A DNA stretch of 64,000 nucleotides. Source: Acidovorax benzenivorans (GTDB lineage: Bacteria > Pseudomonadota > Gammaproteobacteria > Burkholderiales > Burkholderiaceae_C). The position numbers were made by a program, and so were the translations under genes. Location of the stretch: positions 62,001 through 126,000 of the forward strand of contig NZ_JAPCKI010000003.1 in the NCBI RefSeq assembly GCF_028680575.1, read 5' to 3'. The first letter of the stretch is position 1. Each line of letters begins with the position of its first letter. The notes beneath the pieces were generated by a model. It was not told the DNA's origin. It ran no database searches and saw nothing but the letters and a program-made list of their open reading frames with translations. Below are positions 7,421-15,958 of the stretch, piece by piece.

Positions 7421-8365
7421 TCAATACCGGGTGTGACTCAGCTCTTCAAATAAGTCGCTATATATTTTGTAGCGAGAGGGACTTATTCCTCCGGCGCTTG
7501 GCCCCTGTTTGACTGCATCCAGCACACCACAACCCGGTTCGTGCAGATGGGTGCAGTTGTAGAACTTGCAGGCGGTTGCATGCTCGGCGATGTCGGGCAT
7601 GCAGGCCGCCAATTGCATGGGGGCGATGTGGTGCAGCCCGAATTCCTGGAACCCTGGTGAGTCGATCAGCGCCGTGGTGCGTGCCGCATCCATCCAGTAC
7701 CAGTGGGTGCTGGTGGTGGTGTGTTTGCCCGAGTTCAGCGCCTGCGAGATTTCGCCGGTCAGTACCGAAGCACCTGGTACCAGCAGGTTGATCAGCGTGC
7801 TCTTGCCAGACCCCGACGGGCCCAGCACCAGCGTGGTCTTGCCCTGCAAGTGTTCCATGAGCAGGGCGCGGTCCACATCGCTGGACAGCGCCAGAGATAG
7901 CGGCAGCACGCCATAGTGTTTGCCTGCGCCCATGTGCCGGTACGGCAGCAGTCGCTCCCATGCGCGGGCGAAGGGTTCGACCAAATCACTTTTGTTGAGG
8001 GCAATGATGGGTTTGATGCCCTCGGCCTCGGCCGCAATCAGCGCGCGGGCGAGTTGACTTTCCGAGAACACCGGTTCAGCCGCAATCAGGATGAGCACCT
8101 GATCGAGGTTGGCGGCAAATGACTTGGTGCGGATCTCGTCCTGTCGGTAGAACAGGTTGCGCCGCTCCTTGACCTTTTCGATGGTGCCTTCTTCGCCTTG
8201 TCCGGGCGGCGGCGCTTGCCACAGCACATGGTCGCCGACCACGGCCTGGCTTTTTTTGCCACGGGGGTGGCAGATGCGGCGCTCCCCATCCGGGGTTTCG
8301 ACCATGCAGTGGCGCCCATGGCTGGCCACCACGGTACCTTCCATGAGGGCGCTGCGTTCAGCCAT
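7421..8365 (-). CDS. rsgA: Ribosome small-subunit-dependent GTPase RsgA
   Basis: A 314-residue circularly permuted GTPase that tests late 30S subunits. In order: an N-terminal OB fold (residues 1-80), G4 NKSDLVE (about 125), the P-loop LGPSGSGKSTLINLL (about 185), DSPGFQEFGLHH as G3 (about 237), and a C-terminal zinc knuckle, CKFYNCTHLHEPGC, near residue 270. G4 preceding G1 is the diagnostic permutation. It is last in a three-gene leftward operon (M48 protease, pterin dehydratase, rsgA), 12 bp behind the dehydratase. The final codons include an AT-rich stretch (RYKIYSDLFEEL) unlike the rest of the gene. Confidence 0.96.
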   Translation of the reverse strand: MAERSALMEGTVVASHGRHCMVETPDGERRICHPRGKKSQAVVGDHVLWQAPPPGQGEEGTIEKVKERRNLFYRQDEIRTKSFAANLDQVLILIAAEPVFSESQLARALIAAEAEGIKPIIALNKSDLVEPFARAWERLLPYRHMGAGKHYGVLPLSLALSSDVDRALLMEHLQGKTTLVLGPSGSGKSTLINLLVPGASVLTGEISQALNSGKHTTTSTHWYWMDAARTTALIDSPGFQEFGLHHIAPMQLAACMPDIAEHATACKFYNCTHLHEPGCGVLDAVKQGPSAGGISPSRYKIYSDLFEELSHTRY

Positions 8366-8377
8366 GGTGGGCCCGTG

Positions 8378-8716
8378 TCACAGCGCGACCAGTGCGTCGA
8401 ACTGAGTGGCGCACTCGAAGTCGGTGCTGGAGATTCCGTGCACGTCGTGTGTGTTCAGCCGCACCACGCAGCGGTTGTAGTGCACCGACAGGTCGGGGTG
8501 GTGGTCTTGCGCATTGGCGATAAAAGCAAGGGCGTTCACGAACGAGATCGTCTCGTAGTAATTGGCAAAGTGGTAGGTCTTCTCGATGGCGACGTTGGCG
8601 CCGTCACCGCTGAGGCTCCAGCCCTCCAGTTTGGCCAGGTTTGCTACCACTTCTGTAGCTGTCAGGGCACGGCGGGTCAGCGTGGACCAATCTTTTTTCT
8701 TCAACATGGTAGTCAT
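8378..8716 (-). CDS. 4a-hydroxytetrahydrobiopterin dehydratase (pterin-4a-carbinolamine dehydratase)
   Basis: A 112-residue protein of standard length. It has the family pattern: W-x-x-x-x-x-L-x-R near the start (WSTLTRRAL), then the active-site region AFIANAQDHHPDLSVHYNRCVVRLNTHDV, in which the DHHP and VxxxLxTH residues are conserved. It regenerates the pterin cofactor after phenylalanine hydroxylation. No phenylalanine hydroxylase is nearby. It overlaps the M48 protease stop by 4 nt (ATGA, 8713-8716), which suggests translational coupling. Confidence 0.93.
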   Translation of the reverse strand: MTTMLKKKDWSTLTRRALTATEVVANLAKLEGWSLSGDGANVAIEKTYHFANYYETISFVNALAFIANAQDHHPDLSVHYNRCVVRLNTHDVHGISSTDFECATQFDALVAL

Positions 8717-10020
8717 GGGTGGGCTGGGGTTTGCATGCGCGCCAGCCGTTCTGTGGCGGGTGGATGCGAGTAGTAAAACTTCACGTACAGCGGGTCGGGC
8801 GTGAGCGTGGAGGCGTTGTCTTCGTACAGCTTGAGCAGGGCCGACGACAAGTCGGTGCCGCTGGCTTGGGCCGTGGCATATGCATCCGCCTGGAATTCGT
8901 GGCGGCGCGATTGCTGTGAAAACAGCGGCGAGATGAAGAAAGTAAACACCGGTACGACCAGCATGAACAGCAGCAATGCCAGCGCATCATTGGGTGCGGC
9001 AGCCATGGCCGGGTCCAGCGAGATATTGGGCCGCACGCCCAGCCCGGTGTAGAACCACACCTGGGTGGATATCCAGCCCAGCAGCGCAAAGCCCGCCAGG
9101 CTCAGCGCAAACATCGTCACGATGCGCTGGATGATGTGGCGGTGTTTGAAGTGGCCCAGCTCATGGGCCAGCACGGCTTCCACCTCGCCAGGCGCTAGCT
9201 GGCGCAGCAGGGTGTCGTAAAACACCACGCGCTTGGCCGCACCAAAGCCCGTGAAATAGGCGTTGGCATGGGCGCTGCGGCGGCTGCCATCCATCACGAA
9301 CAGGCCCTTGGCCGAGAAACCGCAACGCTGCATCAGCGCTGTCACGCGGGTCTTGAGCGACTCGTCTTCGAGCGGCTGGAACTTGTTGAACAACGGTGCG
9401 ATGAAGGTGGGATAGATCACCATCAGCAGCAGGTTGAACCCCATCCAGAAGCACCAGGCCCACAGCCACCACAACGGGCCCGCAGCGCCCATCAACCAGA
9501 GGATCAGCGCGGCAATGGGCAGTCCGATGATCGCGCCCACCAGCAGGCCCTTGAGCGAGTCCACCAGCCATAGGCGCCAGGTCATCTTATTGAAGCCAAA
9601 CCGTTCTTCCACCACGAAGGTCTGGTACAGCGACAGGGGCAGGTCGACCAGGCCGCTGATGGCGGCAAAGGCCACCAGCAATGCCATCTGTTGCCACATG
9701 CCGCCGCCCAGTGCGGCAAGCAGCGTCTGGTTCAATGCGTCCAGGCCACCCAGCAAGGTCCAGCCCATCAGCACTGCTGCGCCCAGCGTCATCTCCAGCA
9801 TGCCCAAGCGGGCTTTGGTGATCGTGTAGTCGGCCGCCTTCTGGTGCGCGGCCAGGGTGATGCGCTCGGAAAATGGCGCCGGGACCGCTGCGCGGTGACG
9901 GGCCACGTGCCGGACCTGGCGCGTCGCCAGCCAGAATTTGAGGGCCAGGCCCAGCAACAGCGCTGCAGCAAAGGCCAGGGTGAGCAGCAAAGAGGGGGAA
10001 ATGTCGTCAGAGGTGGGCAT
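8713..10020 (-). CDS. M48 family metalloprotease (Ste24/CAAX protease-like)
   Basis: A 435-residue integral-membrane zinc protease. The N-terminal Ste24 prepeptidase region has several transmembrane helices (about residues 12-30, 70-90, 105-130, 160-210). The catalytic HELGH is at residues 286-290, and the third ligand region, [14 protein letters not shown], is near residue 360. Length and layout fit Ste24-type enzymes, which in bacteria are thought to clear damaged or stalled membrane proteins. I chose ATG 10020, the family-like start (MPTSDD), 37 bp from the divergent orn gene; upstream in-frame codons run into orn. It leads the operon with the pterin dehydratase and rsgA. Confidence 0.92.
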   Translation of the reverse strand: MPTSDDISPSLLLTLAFAAALLLGLALKFWLATRQVRHVARHRAAVPAPFSERITLAAHQKAADYTITKARLGMLEMTLGAAVLMGWTLLGGLDALNQTLLAALGGGMWQQMALLVAFAAISGLVDLPLSLYQTFVVEERFGFNKMTWRLWLVDSLKGLLVGAIIGLPIAALILWLMGAAGPLWWLWAWCFWMGFNLLLMVIYPTFIAPLFNKFQPLEDESLKTRVTALMQRCGFSAKGLFVMDGSRRSAHANAYFTGFGAAKRVVFYDTLLRQLAPGEVEAVLAHELGHFKHRHIIQRIVTMFALSLAGFALLGWISTQVWFYTGLGVRPNISLDPAMAAAPNDALALLLFMLVVPVFTFFISPLFSQQSRRHEFQADAYATAQASGTDLSSALLKLYEDNASTLTPDPLYVKFYYSHPPATERLARMQTPAHP

Positions 10021-10057
10021 GTGCGGCGAGTTTAGGCCATCGGCGACAATGCGCGCC

Positions 10058-10651
10058 ATGTCAGAAGCCAACAACCCCACCCCTCTCGCGCTTGCCAAAT
10101 CCGACCAGAACCTGGTCTGGCTGGACTGTGAAATGACCGGCCTGGAGCCCGACACCGATCGCTTGCTGGAGATCGCTGTGGTCGTGACCGGCCCGAGCCT
10201 GGAGCCCCGCATTGAAGGCCCCGTGTTTGCCATTCACCAGTCGGATGAATTGCTGAACAAGATGGATGCCTGGAACAAGGGCACGCACGGCCGCAGCGGC
10301 CTGATCGACAAGGTGAAGGCCTCTGCCGTCACCGAGGAGGAAGCGGAGCAGAAGATTCTTGCTTTCCTGGCCCAGTACGTGCCCAAGGGCACCGCGCCCA
10401 TGTGTGGCAACAGCATCGGTCAGGACCGGCGTTTTCTGGTGCGTTACATGCCCAAGCTCGAACGGTTCTTTCACTATCGCAATGTGGATGTGAGCACGCT
10501 CAAGGAACTGGCCAAGCGCTGGAAGCCTGATGCATACACCAGCTTCAAAAAGGCGCAAAAACACACGGCCCTGGCCGATGTCCACGAGTCCATCGACGAA
10601 CTGGCGCATTACCGCCAGCACCTCTTGGCTGTGGATGTGAAAACGTCTTGA
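10058..10651 (+). CDS. orn: Oligoribonuclease
   Basis: A 197-residue DEDDh 3'-5' exonuclease that degrades RNA dinucleotides, including pGpG from c-di-GMP breakdown. Visible motifs are [14 protein letters not shown] (D23 and E25), [17 protein letters not shown] and [19 protein letters not shown], with the final DEDDh His and Asp. Length is normal for Orn. It is relevant to the c-di-GMP proteins elsewhere in the window only at the level of general physiology. The start at ATG 10058 leaves a short 37-bp divergent promoter region shared with the M48 gene. Confidence 0.97.
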   Translation: MSEANNPTPLALAKSDQNLVWLDCEMTGLEPDTDRLLEIAVVVTGPSLEPRIEGPVFAIHQSDELLNKMDAWNKGTHGRSGLIDKVKASAVTEEEAEQKILAFLAQYVPKGTAPMCGNSIGQDRRFLVRYMPKLERFFHYRNVDVSTLKELAKRWKPDAYTSFKKAQKHTALADVHESIDELAHYRQHLLAVDVKTS

Positions 10652-11039
10652 GTCGCTTCTTCCCCTCCTTTGTGGTGAGGGCGAGAGCCCCGCGTGATGC
10701 CCGTGCCTTTGAGGCGCGTGCTTCACAAAGACTCGGGAAAAAATTCGGCGCAATCTAGGTGGTTCCACCGGGGCAAAGCACAGGGGGTATTGCGGGCAAA
10801 CCCTTAATCGTGCAATAATCGATGGCTGCGCAGGAATCCCTCGCAGATTGTGCATCTCCCCTCACACACCGGGCTTGCCAGCCGACTGTCCATAGACAGT
10901 GCAGGACTGGCGAATAACGCCCACCCGCTCCGGCCTTTTCTGAGCCAGCGCAGGTTTCGTTTGATGGTTGATGTTTTTTAACCATTTGACGAAGCCAATC
11001 GTGGGCTGCGCCCGCGACCGTCTTCGTGAGAGAAAAATC
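10652..11039 (+). other. 388-bp gene-free leader region before the DEAD-box helicase
   Basis: No protein gene is supported here. A promoter-like array TTGCGG (10790-10795), 18 bp, then an extended -10 TGC-AATAAT (10811-10819) predicts a transcript starting near 10826 with a leader of about 214 nt. The leader contains small hairpins, for example ACTGTC/GACAGT (10885-10890 with 10895-10900), and an AT-rich stretch just before the start codon. Long structured leaders are common for cold-inducible RNA helicases. Confidence 0.5.
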
Positions 11040-12920
11040 ATGACCGACACCTCTTTGGTGCAGGGCGAATTCGCGCCTGCAGACACTTCCTTTGCTGCCG
11101 ACATTTCCGTGCAGTCTTCTCCCCTGGACGCCGTGGTATCGGCTGTCGAAGCCGATGCTGCTGTGACCGCTGAGCCCAATGGCTTCATCGAGCTGGGCCT
11201 GGCCCCTGAACTCGTGCAAGCCGTGGCTGATCTGGGTTACACCCAGCCCACCAGCGTGCAGCTCAAGGCAATCCCTCTGGCGATGGGCGGTGGCAACGAC
11301 TCCACCAAGTTCATCGACCTCATGGTCTCCAGCCAGACGGGCAGCGGCAAGACCGCCGCCTTCCTGCTGCCCGTGCTGCACACGCTGATCAACCAGCAAG
11401 CTGCTGCCGAAGCCGAAGAACGTGCTGCTTTCGAGCGCGCCGTGGCTGAAGCTGCAGCCCGTGGCGAACCTGCTCCGAAGCGCGCCAAGCGCAAGGACCC
11501 CACCAGCTCGCGCAACTTCAAGGCTGCCACTCCCGGTGCCCTGATCCTTTGCCCTACGCGGGAACTGGCGCAACAAGTCGCGCACGATGCCATCGACCTG
11601 GTCAAGCATTGCCGTGGCCTGCGCGTGGCCAACGTGGTGGGCGGCATGCCCTACCAGCTGCAGATCGCCAAGCTGCAGAACGCCGACCTCGTGGTCGCCA
11701 CCCCCGGCCGCCTGCTGGACCTGCAGCGCTCGATGCAGATCAAGCTCGACAAGGTGCAGTTCCTGGTCGTTGACGAAGCCGACCGCATGCTCGACCTGGG
11801 CTTCTCGGATGACCTGGCTGAACTGAACCAGCTGACCGCTCAGCGCAAGCAGACCATGATGTTCAGCGCCACCTTCGCGCCCCGTATTCAGCAACTGGCC
11901 ATGCGCGTGATGCACGATGGTGGTTCGTCTGTGCAGAAGGTGACCATTGATTCTCCGCAAGAGAAGCACGCCAACATCAAGCAAGTGCTGTACTGGGCCG
12001 ACAACGCCCAGCACAAGCGCAAGATGCTGGACCACTGGCTGCGTGACACCACGATCAACCAAGCCATCGTATTTGCTAGCACCCAAGTGGAATGCGATGG
12101 TCTGGCTAACGACCTGCAGCAGGAAGGCTTCTCGGCCGTGGCGCTGCACGGCGCCCTGAGCCAGGGCCTGCGCAATCGCCGCTTGATGGCGCTGCGCGCT
12201 GGCCAGGTTCAGATCCTGGTGGCTACCGACGTGGCCGCACGGGGTATCGATGTGCCCACCATCACCCACGTGTTCAACTTTGGCCTGCCCATGAAGGCCG
12301 AGGACTACACCCACCGCATCGGTCGTACCGGCCGTGCGGGCCGCGATGGCCTGGCCATCACGTTTGCCGAGTTCCGCGATCGCCGCAAGATCTACGACAT
12401 TGAGTCGTACAGCCGCCAGCAGTTCAAGGCCGAAGTGATTCCGGGCATGGAGCCCTCGCAGCGCGCACCCCAGGCACCTCGCGGTGGCGATTTTGGTGGT
12501 GGCCGTGGCGCCCCAGGCCGTTCGTATGACAACCGTGATAACCAGTCGCGCGGTCGCTTCGGTGCTCCCGCACGCGGTGGCAATGACCGTGGCGGCTTTG
12601 GTGGTGGTTTTGGCGGTGGCTTTGCCGGTCGTGACAACCGTGGTGCCCCTGCCCGTGGTGAAGGCGGCGGTTTCGCTGGCCGTGATGACCGTGGCGGCGA
12701 CCGTGGTTTTGCGCCGCGTCGTGACGGTGAAGGCTATGGCCGCAAGCCTGGCTTTGGTGACACAGGCCGCGGTGGCTTTGCTCCCCGTGGCGATGCAGGT
12801 GCACCGCGCGGCGATTTCGCTCCCCGCAAGCCGGCGTTTGCCAAGCCTGCAGGCGGTGGTGGTGGCAAGCCTTTTGTGGCCCATGACGCCCGCAAGCGTC
12901 CTGCTCGCCCCGCGCGCTGA
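11040..12920 (+). CDS. DEAD-box ATP-dependent RNA helicase with Gly/Arg-rich tail
   Basis: A 626-residue RNA helicase. An N-terminal extension of about 45 residues is followed by the Q motif (FIELGLAPELVQAVADLGYTQPTSVQ), motif I SQTGSGKTAAF (about 100), Ia PTRELAQQV, Ib TPGRLLDL, motif II VDEADRML (DEAD, about 243), SAT (FSATF) and motif VI HRIGRTGRAGRDG (about 422). Residues 480-626 are a low-complexity GGFGGG/RGG-type tail with repeated GRDxRG and APRG units, probably an RNA-binding tail as in RhlE-like enzymes. An insertion of about 40 residues rich in Ala/Glu lies between motifs I and Ia. Its specific RNA target cannot be read from sequence. Confidence 0.93.
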   Translation: MTDTSLVQGEFAPADTSFAADISVQSSPLDAVVSAVEADAAVTAEPNGFIELGLAPELVQAVADLGYTQPTSVQLKAIPLAMGGGNDSTKFIDLMVSSQTGSGKTAAFLLPVLHTLINQQAAAEAEERAAFERAVAEAAARGEPAPKRAKRKDPTSSRNFKAATPGALILCPTRELAQQVAHDAIDLVKHCRGLRVANVVGGMPYQLQIAKLQNADLVVATPGRLLDLQRSMQIKLDKVQFLVVDEADRMLDLGFSDDLAELNQLTAQRKQTMMFSATFAPRIQQLAMRVMHDGGSSVQKVTIDSPQEKHANIKQVLYWADNAQHKRKMLDHWLRDTTINQAIVFASTQVECDGLANDLQQEGFSAVALHGALSQGLRNRRLMALRAGQVQILVATDVAARGIDVPTITHVFNFGLPMKAEDYTHRIGRTGRAGRDGLAITFAEFRDRRKIYDIESYSRQQFKAEVIPGMEPSQRAPQAPRGGDFGGGRGAPGRSYDNRDNQSRGRFGAPARGGNDRGGFGGGFGGGFAGRDNRGAPARGEGGGFAGRDDRGGDRGFAPRRDGEGYGRKPGFGDTGRGGFAPRGDAGAPRGDFAPRKPAFAKPAGGGGGKPFVAHDARKRPARPAR

Positions 12921-12959
12921 TCGCTGACAGTTCGGTGGCGCTAGCGCCATCCCTGTTGC

Positions 12960-12994
12960 CAAGGCTGGTACCGCAAGGTGCCAGCCTTTTTTCA
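12960..12994 (+). terminator. Rho-independent terminator after the helicase gene
   Basis: AAGGCTGGTACC (12961-12972), loop GCAA, GGTGCCAGCCTT, then TTTTTC form a strong hairpin with one G-T pair, 40 bp after the stop codon. Confidence 0.9.
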
Positions 12995-13063
12995 TGGTGG
13001 AGGCCTTGTCAGCCGCAGATGCCGTCGGCGGCTCGTCAATAATGGCCGCCGGAGGAATCTGCT

Positions 13064-14533
13064 GTGTCGTCTTCTTTTTCTTCGGGTGCGGACTTTGAGC
13101 ACATGTTTGGGCTGGCCCCAGTGTCACTCTGGTTAGAGGACTACAGCGCGCTCAAGCAGCTTTTTGACCAGTGGCGCGCCGAGGGTGTGGCCGATATCCG
13201 CGCATATCTGGCGCAAGACCCGGCGCGCCTGCGGGCCTGCAGCTCCGCACTCAAGGTGCTTCAGGTCAATCAACGCACACTGGACCTGTTTGCCGCCGAG
13301 AACCAGCAGGTTCTGGAGGCCAACCTGGACAAGGTGTTCCGCGACGACATGCACGACGCGGTGGCGCACGAGCTGTCACAGCTGTGGGACGGACAGTTGG
13401 AGTTCTCCAACCAGACCGTGAACTACGCGCTCGATGGGCGGCGACTGGATGTGCAGATTCGAGCGCGTATCTTGCCTGGTTATGAGGACAACTGGAGCCG
13501 GGTGCTGGTGTCGCTGGAGGATGTGACCGGTACCGTGCGCGCAGGTGTCGAGCTGCGCCGTAGCGAGCAGTATGCGCGCGACTTGTTCGAGCATTCGCCC
13601 GTTTCCCTGTGGGTGGAGGACTTCAGCACGGTCAAAAATCTGCTCGATGGCGTGCGTGCACAGGGTATCGACGACTTCAAGACCTTCCTCAGGGTGCATC
13701 CCGAGTTCGTGACGCGCTGCATGCACGAAATCCGGGTGATCGACGTCAACCAACAGACCCTGCGCATGTTCGGTGCATCGAGTAAGGAGATGCTGCTGAA
13801 CAACATTGGCCGTGTGTTTCGCGGGGAAATGCATGAGTCCTTTGCGGAGCAGTTGCTGGACCTGTGGGAGGGCAAGACCTTTCAGCAGCGCGAAGTGGTC
13901 AACTACGCACTGTCTGGGGATGCCGTGCATATCCACATGCAGTTCTCGGTGCTGGCCGATCACATGAGCGACTGGGGCCTGGTGCTGTTGTCGCTGGTGG
14001 ATATCACGGCGCGCAAAAAGGCCGAGGCTTATCTGGAGTACCTGGGCAAGCACGATGTGCTCACGCAATTGCGCAATCGTGCCTTCTACGCGGAGGAGCT
14101 CAACCGCCTAACCCGTAAAGGCCCATGGCCGCTGTCCATCATCGCCATCGACCTGAATGGTCTCAAGGTGGTGAACGATGAGCAGGGCCACGCAGCGGGG
14201 GACTCCATGCTGCGCCGTGTGGGCGAGGTGTTGGCGAAGGCCGTGGATGCCCCCGCCTGCGCAGCCCGTATTGGCGGAGACGAGTTCACCGTGTTGTTGC
14301 CTGGCACGGATGAGCGTGGAGCTGTGGCTTTGCAGGAGCGCATTTTGTCGATGCTCGAACTCAACAATCAGTTCTACCCCGGCCAGCATCTGAGCTTGGC
14401 CATGGGGATTGCCTGTTGCCAGTCTGGAGATGCGGTGGAGGCAGCGATCCACCGCGCAGACCAGGCGATGTATGCGGAAAAAAACCGCTACTACCAGCAA
14501 AAGAACGTGGACAGGCGGCAGCCCAATCCTTGA
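13064..14533 (+). CDS. GGDEF protein with two tandem PAS-like sensor domains
   Basis: A 489-residue soluble protein predicted to make c-di-GMP. The start is GTG 13064, supported by GGAGGAA 7 bp upstream. Two internal repeats of about 150 residues (about 17-165 and 177-325) share the signature PVSLW-x-ED-[YF]-S followed by VNQ-x-TL and VNYAL. These are PAS-type sensors of the PVSLWxEDFS class, whose ligand is unknown. The C-terminal GGDEF domain has an intact RIGGDEF at residues 402-408, so it should be active. No RxxD inhibitory site precedes it. There is no membrane segment. It converges with the Bcr/CflA gene, 16 bp away. Confidence 0.92.
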   Translation: MSSSFSSGADFEHMFGLAPVSLWLEDYSALKQLFDQWRAEGVADIRAYLAQDPARLRACSSALKVLQVNQRTLDLFAAENQQVLEANLDKVFRDDMHDAVAHELSQLWDGQLEFSNQTVNYALDGRRLDVQIRARILPGYEDNWSRVLVSLEDVTGTVRAGVELRRSEQYARDLFEHSPVSLWVEDFSTVKNLLDGVRAQGIDDFKTFLRVHPEFVTRCMHEIRVIDVNQQTLRMFGASSKEMLLNNIGRVFRGEMHESFAEQLLDLWEGKTFQQREVVNYALSGDAVHIHMQFSVLADHMSDWGLVLLSLVDITARKKAEAYLEYLGKHDVLTQLRNRAFYAEELNRLTRKGPWPLSIIAIDLNGLKVVNDEQGHAAGDSMLRRVGEVLAKAVDAPACAARIGGDEFTVLLPGTDERGAVALQERILSMLELNNQFYPGQHLSLAMGIACCQSGDAVEAAIHRADQAMYAEKNRYYQQKNVDRRQPNP

Positions 14534-14549
14534 TCAGTTTGTGTCTTGA

Positions 14550-15782
14550 TCAGAGGTGGACCGGCGTGCGGCCGATCTCGGGCCAGCGGTGGTGCAGAAA
14601 GATCCAGGACAGCATGCCAATGCACAACATCAAGAGCGATGACAGTGCCAGCAAAATGGTGGAGTGCATTACCAGCGGTGCAATGAGGCCTGCCACCAGT
14701 CCATTGGCCGAAGAGCCGACAAACGCCTGCATGGACGAGGCCATGCCCCGGCGCTCGGGGTGGAGGTCTAACACCAGCAGCGTCACCACCGGCACCATCA
14801 GCGCCCAGCCAAAAGAGAAGACTGCAATGGGTGCCAGGGCCCACCAGGCGTGGGGTGCGAACAGCAGATTGGCGATCAGGTTCAGTACCGCCACAGAGAA
14901 CATGATGACAAATCCGTGGCGGATCTGGCGCTTGGGTGGAATACGCCCAGCCAGCCGTCCGCTAAACCACGCGCCGCCCATGATGCCCGAGATGGTGAGC
15001 ACAAAAAACCAGAAGAACTGCGTAGGCGCCAGTGACAGGTGCTCTCCCAGAAACGCTGGGGCTGACAGCACATACAGGAACATGCCGTTGAACGGTACAC
15101 CGCTGGCCAGCGCCAGCAGTACAAAACGTGCACTGGTGCCCAGTTGCACGTAGCCGCGCATCAGATGGCGCGCGTGGAAGGGTTGGCGCTGCTCGACATG
15201 CAGGGTCTCGGGCAGCAGTCGGAAGTTGGCGGTCCACAGGGCAACCCCCACCAGGGTCAAGAACCAGAAGATGCTGTGCCACCCGGTGTGGACGAACAGC
15301 CAGCCTCCGATGATGGGGGCAATCGCCGGAGCCACTCCAAAGTAGATGGTCACCTGGCTCATGACCTTTTGCGCCTGGGCTGGGGGAAACATGTCGCGGA
15401 TCACCGCTCGGGAGACCACGATGCCAGCTCCGGTGGACAGGCCTTGCAGCGCGCGGAAAAAGACCAGTTGCCCAATCGTTTGCGACAGTGCACACCCTGC
15501 GGATGCCAGTGTGAACACGGCAATGCCCCACAAAATCACTGGCCTGCGGCCAAAACTGTCTGCCAGTGCGCCGTGGAACAGGCTCATGAACGCAAAGCCG
15601 AACAGGTAGGCCGACAGCGTCTGCTGCATTTCCACCGGCGTGGCTCCCAACGCCGCCGCGATGCCCGAGAACGCGGGGATGTAGGTATCGATGGAAAAAG
15701 GCCCCAGCATGCCCAGCACCGCCAACAGGATCGCCAGTGCCCAACGGGGTGCTTTCCAGAGCAGATGGGCTTGTGGGTTCAT
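14550..15782 (-). CDS. Bcr/CflA family multidrug efflux MFS transporter
   Basis: A 410-residue, 12-helix major facilitator. The opening AILLAVLGMLGPFSIDTYIPAFSGIAAALGAT is the D-T-Y-x-P signature of the Bcr/CflA branch (drug:H+ antiporter-1). It continues with DSFGRRPVILWGIAVF, the MFS loop 2-3 motif, and RALQGLSTGAGIVVSRAVIRD. Family members export bicyclomycin, chloramphenicol or sulfathiazole, or cysteine and other metabolites; the substrate here is unknown. I chose ATG 15782 because it directly precedes helix 1, while in-frame codons upstream add a long unconserved stretch. It stands alone. Confidence 0.9.
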   Translation of the reverse strand: MNPQAHLLWKAPRWALAILLAVLGMLGPFSIDTYIPAFSGIAAALGATPVEMQQTLSAYLFGFAFMSLFHGALADSFGRRPVILWGIAVFTLASAGCALSQTIGQLVFFRALQGLSTGAGIVVSRAVIRDMFPPAQAQKVMSQVTIYFGVAPAIAPIIGGWLFVHTGWHSIFWFLTLVGVALWTANFRLLPETLHVEQRQPFHARHLMRGYVQLGTSARFVLLALASGVPFNGMFLYVLSAPAFLGEHLSLAPTQFFWFFVLTISGIMGGAWFSGRLAGRIPPKRQIRHGFVIMFSVAVLNLIANLLFAPHAWWALAPIAVFSFGWALMVPVVTLLVLDLHPERRGMASSMQAFVGSSANGLVAGLIAPLVMHSTILLALSSLLMLCIGMLSWIFLHHRWPEIGRTPVHL

Positions 15783-15958
15783 GGGTAACGAGGAAAGAGT
15801 GAGTGCCGACACGCAGAAGGACATCGCACTGCTTGCGCAGCGCAGGCCGGCGCGGAGTGCTGGTGGATTATGCGGGACGCATACGCCCGTCCATGGCTGG
15901 GGAGTCCTGCGGCCCCACATTCTCTTCACTCCCCCTCGGGGGCTTCAAGCCGACGAAA

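Noticed and set aside
7440..7475. AT-rich palindrome CGCTA-N9-TAGCG inside the end of rsgA, as a possible further copy of the dispersed repeat.
   Set aside because: It encodes RYKIYSDLFEEL, a normal RsgA C-terminus with conserved Arg-Tyr, and the repeat core (GCGCTTA...AGAGGC) is missing.
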